From: M55B111 sp964614065
GTDB taxonomy: Bacteria > Bipolaricaulota > Bipolaricaulia > M55B111
Length of the DNA: 33,238 bases
Assembly (NCBI GenBank): GCA_964614065.1
Contig: CAZTJJ010000012.1
Location: 1-33,238 of the forward strand
Reading direction: 5' to 3'
A program made the translations under genes and the position numbers. Each line of letters starts with the position of its first letter. Position 1 is the stretch's first letter. Of the stretch, positions 31,192-33,238 are shown piece after piece. Under the pieces are notes generated by a model. The model was not told the origin of the DNA, did not search any database, and saw only the letters and a program-made list of their open reading frames with translations.

Positions 31192-32854
31192 AAATCAAGA
31201 AGACCCTTATCTTCCAAGGATGCGGGAGTCCATTAAAAAAGTTGAAGAAACCAGAGAGGACCGAATTGGTAAAGAGGTGGAACCTCTACCCAGGAAGAAA
31301 AGGGAAAAAATTCTTAACGAATATCATCCAGATTATATAGAGTCTGCATTTCGAGAGGTTCAGGTAGGCCCCAACGACGGAGAAATGATGCCTGAGGAGC
31401 TAGTTGACCTGCTGGAAGCTTACCCTAAGTATAATCCCTCTGATGTTGATCTAACCCAAGTTGACAAAGAAGTTGGCGTGTTGATTGTCGGTGGCGGTGG
31501 TGCAGGAAACATTGCTGCATATTGGGCAGTTAAAGAGGGAATGGATCCAGCTGATATCTTAATTGCAACCAAGCTGAGGAATGGAGACTCCAACTCAGTC
31601 ATGTCCCAGGGAGGAGTCCAAGCAGCTGATAGACAGGAGGATAGCCCATCTCAACATTATCTGGACATCGTGGGCGGTGGACATTACGCCAACAAACCAG
31701 AGCTTGTAGAAGCATTAGTCAAAGATGGCCCCAAGATGATAAAATGGCACGAAGACCTTGGAGTAATGTACGATAAAAATGAGGACGGCTCCATGAAAGA
31801 GATGCACGGGGGAGGTACTTCCCGGAAACGTTTGCATTCCGCCAAAGACTACACCGGACTGGAGATAGTTCGGGTCGTAAGGGACGAAGTAAGGAATATG
31901 GATATCCCCGTGAAAGAGTTTTCCCCTGCGGTGGAGTTGCTTACCGATTCGGAAGGTACTGTTACTGGGGCTTTGTTATACAACATGGAAACCGATAGGT
32001 ATACAGTAGTGAAGGCCAAATCTGTAGTTCTAGCCACAGGAGGTTTTGGCCGCCTGCACATACAGAACTTTCCCACCACAAACCACTACGGGGCCACTGC
32101 TGACGGTTTAATTTTGGGCTACCGAGCTGGAGCGAACTTGTTGGATATGGATACTGTACAATATCACCCCACTGGAGCGGCTTATCCACAGCAAATACTT
32201 GGTTTGTTAGTTACAGAGAAAGTGAGAAGTACCGGTGCGTATCCTGTAAATAAAGACGGGGAATTCTTTACTTTCAATTTGGAGCCCAGAGATGTAGAAG
32301 CATCGATGTTGATCAGAGAGTGTTATGGAAAAGATAAAGGTATAGAGACGCCGGGCGGCGTGAAGGGAGTCTGGTTGGACACCCCGATGATAGACATGAT
32401 ACATGGTGAGGGTACCTTTAAAAAGGACCTGGACTACATCTACCGTCTCTATACAAGGTTTGGCATTGATCCTACTGAGGATCCCATATTAGTTTACCCA
32501 ACGCTTCACTACCAAAACGGAGGGGTCGAGATAAATAAAGAGGGACAAACAGCGATAAAGGGTCTTTTTGCAGGAGGAGAAGTAGAGGGTGGTGTTCATG
32601 GAAAGAACAGATTGATGGGAAATTCAATTATGGATTACAATGTTTTTGGCCGCCGAGCAGGAATAGCCGCTGCCAAACACGCCAAGAATGAGTCGGGTTG
32701 GGGAGACATTAGCTTAGCCCATGTAGAAAATTATATTGACAAGCTTCAGGAAAAAGGGGTAACGGAAGAGAGACATTCTCCCATGTTGGTACCGGATTAC
32801 AGAGGAGAGAGGACGCAGGGACGCACTCTGGACTTGCTGGCCCCGAGCTCATGA
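31169..32854 (+). CDS. Fumarate reductase/succinate dehydrogenase flavoprotein-type subunit (FrdA/TfrA-like)
   Basis: FAD enzyme expected to interconvert fumarate and succinate. Residues 1-100 are a charged, mainly helical extension not found in E. coli FrdA. The FAD motif is VGGGGAGN (107-114). Substrate-site residues are all present: H333 (QYHPTG), R353 (KVRSTG), H447 (LHYQNGG) and R481 (KNRLMGNS). The segment aligning with the covalent-flavin histidine reads GDSNSVMSQGG, so Asn142 replaces it and FAD should be noncovalent. Only about 50 residues follow the second FAD-binding part, so the usual C-terminal helical domain is missing. It starts within frdB after AGGAGGT. L-aspartate oxidase shares many of these residues; the adjacent Fe-S subunit favours fumarate reductase. 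Confidence 0.85.
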   Translation: MRVERSNKNQEDPYLPRMRESIKKVEETREDRIGKEVEPLPRKKREKILNEYHPDYIESAFREVQVGPNDGEMMPEELVDLLEAYPKYNPSDVDLTQVDKEVGVLIVGGGGAGNIAAYWAVKEGMDPADILIATKLRNGDSNSVMSQGGVQAADRQEDSPSQHYLDIVGGGHYANKPELVEALVKDGPKMIKWHEDLGVMYDKNEDGSMKEMHGGGTSRKRLHSAKDYTGLEIVRVVRDEVRNMDIPVKEFSPAVELLTDSEGTVTGALLYNMETDRYTVVKAKSVVLATGGFGRLHIQNFPTTNHYGATADGLILGYRAGANLLDMDTVQYHPTGAAYPQQILGLLVTEKVRSTGAYPVNKDGEFFTFNLEPRDVEASMLIRECYGKDKGIETPGGVKGVWLDTPMIDMIHGEGTFKKDLDYIYRLYTRFGIDPTEDPILVYPTLHYQNGGVEINKEGQTAIKGLFAGGEVEGGVHGKNRLMGNSIMDYNVFGRRAGIAAAKHAKNESGWGDISLAHVENYIDKLQEKGVTEERHSPMLVPDYRGERTQGRTLDLLAPSS

Positions 32855-32930
32855 CACGGGTCCAAGATACAGCACTCCCCCCTGGGTTGAGATACTTTAA
32901 CTAAGACAGGTAAGACAGGAAGGTGAGAAT

Positions 32931-33238
32931 ATGAGTAATAAGGCGATAATGGAAGGTAAATATTTTATGAACGGTGACGAGGCTTGCGCGGAAGGGGCGA
33001 TCGCTGCTGGTTGCCGTTTCTTCGCGGGTTATCCAATCACGCCACAGTCAGAAATTGCAGAAAGAATGTCACAAAGAATGCCCCAGGTAAATGGTACCTT
33101 TATTCAAATGGAAGATGAGCTCAGCTCGATAGCTGCGGTGCTCGGTGGTGCGTGGGGTGGAAAAAGGTCAATGACCGCGACTTCTGGCCCCGGTTTTTCG
33201 CTGATGATGGAAAACATAGGTCTTGGAATGATGACGGA
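32931..33238 (+). CDS. korA: 2-oxoacid:ferredoxin oxidoreductase, alpha subunit (KorA-like), truncated by the window end
   Basis: The first 102 codons are visible. Landmarks of the KorA/VorB type are NGDEACAEGAIAAGCRFFAGYPITPQSEI (15-42), where the Pro-Ile-Thr-Pro loop lies near the 2-oxoacid site, IQMEDELSSIAAVLGGAWGG (58-77) and TATSGPGFSLM (82-92). AGGAAGGTGA precedes the ATG. It lies 76 nt after the flavoprotein gene on the same strand, and together with korC at the other end frames the operon. The thiamine-binding beta subunit (korB) should follow just outside the window. Substrate (2-oxoglutarate or another 2-oxoacid) cannot be fixed from this fragment. Confidence 0.9.
   Translation, partial: MSNKAIMEGKYFMNGDEACAEGAIAAGCRFFAGYPITPQSEIAERMSQRMPQVNGTFIQMEDELSSIAAVLGGAWGGKRSMTATSGPGFSLMMENIGLGMMT

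Noticed and set aside
1..33238. CRISPR arrays, insertion sequences, prophage or integrated elements
   Set aside because: No regularly spaced repeats, transposase or integrase genes, or attachment-site duplications next to the tRNA were seen.

Overview
This is a bacterial chromosome segment of moderate G+C, most likely from an uncultivated strict anaerobe. Peptidoglycan synthesis (MraY), a complete-looking UvrA/UvrC pair, GatA and UDP-sugar enzymes argue for Bacteria. Group 3c [NiFe] hydrogenase, heterodisulfide-reductase proteins, ferredoxin-type MinD ATPases and a 2-oxoacid:ferredoxin oxidoreductase argue for an H2- and ferredoxin-based metabolism. There is no rRNA or other phylogenetic marker that would let me name a phylum; an Acetothermia/KB1-like lineage is only a guess.

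Layout. 1-6.9 kb: a tRNA-Ala (GGC) on the minus strand, trpB2 behind a long leader, gatA-mraY, a minus-strand nucleotidyltransferase (rmlA-like) with a possible structured leader RNA, and a MobB protein fused to an Fe-S domain. 7.0-12.8 kb: overlapping uvrA-uvrC, with convergent wecB whose stop codon overlaps that of uvrC. 13.0-14.2 kb: an exported protein with two phospholipase-D domains. 14.3-17.0 kb (minus strand): two NifX/NafY-family proteins and two MinD-type ATPases with inserted ferredoxin domains. This resembles the 'orange protein' (ORP) loci of sulfate reducers, and an Mrp/NBP35 ATPase that fits the same theme lies at 19.5-20.3 kb. 17.4-21.3 kb: an MFS transporter, a DUF2270 membrane protein, mrp and a methyltransferase. 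21.6-23.6 kb (minus strand): an ECF sigma factor, a membrane protein with an extracytoplasmic glycogen-binding-like domain, and a membrane-anchored protein of unknown function.

The most striking part is 23.8-33.2 kb, a tightly packed ten-gene operon that runs off the window: korC-hdrA-mvhD-mvhG-mvhA-hdrC-hdrB-frdB-frdA-korA. It places an H2-oxidising, flavin-bifurcating Mvh-Hdr module next to a fumarate reductase/succinate dehydrogenase-type pair, and brackets both with subunits of 2-oxoglutarate (or a related 2-oxoacid):ferredoxin oxidoreductase. The simplest reading is that H2 is bifurcated to fumarate and ferredoxin, and the reduced ferredoxin drives reductive carboxylation of succinyl-CoA. 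Those are consecutive steps of the reductive TCA cycle. The reverse, confurcating direction is also possible.

Expression signals show a repeated pattern. Several first genes (gatA, uvrA, wecB, the PLD gene) have a -10 hexamer only 10-16 nt before the start codon and no Shine-Dalgarno, so their mRNAs look leaderless. Genes inside operons mostly have good Shine-Dalgarno sequences. No IS element, CRISPR array or prophage was seen.
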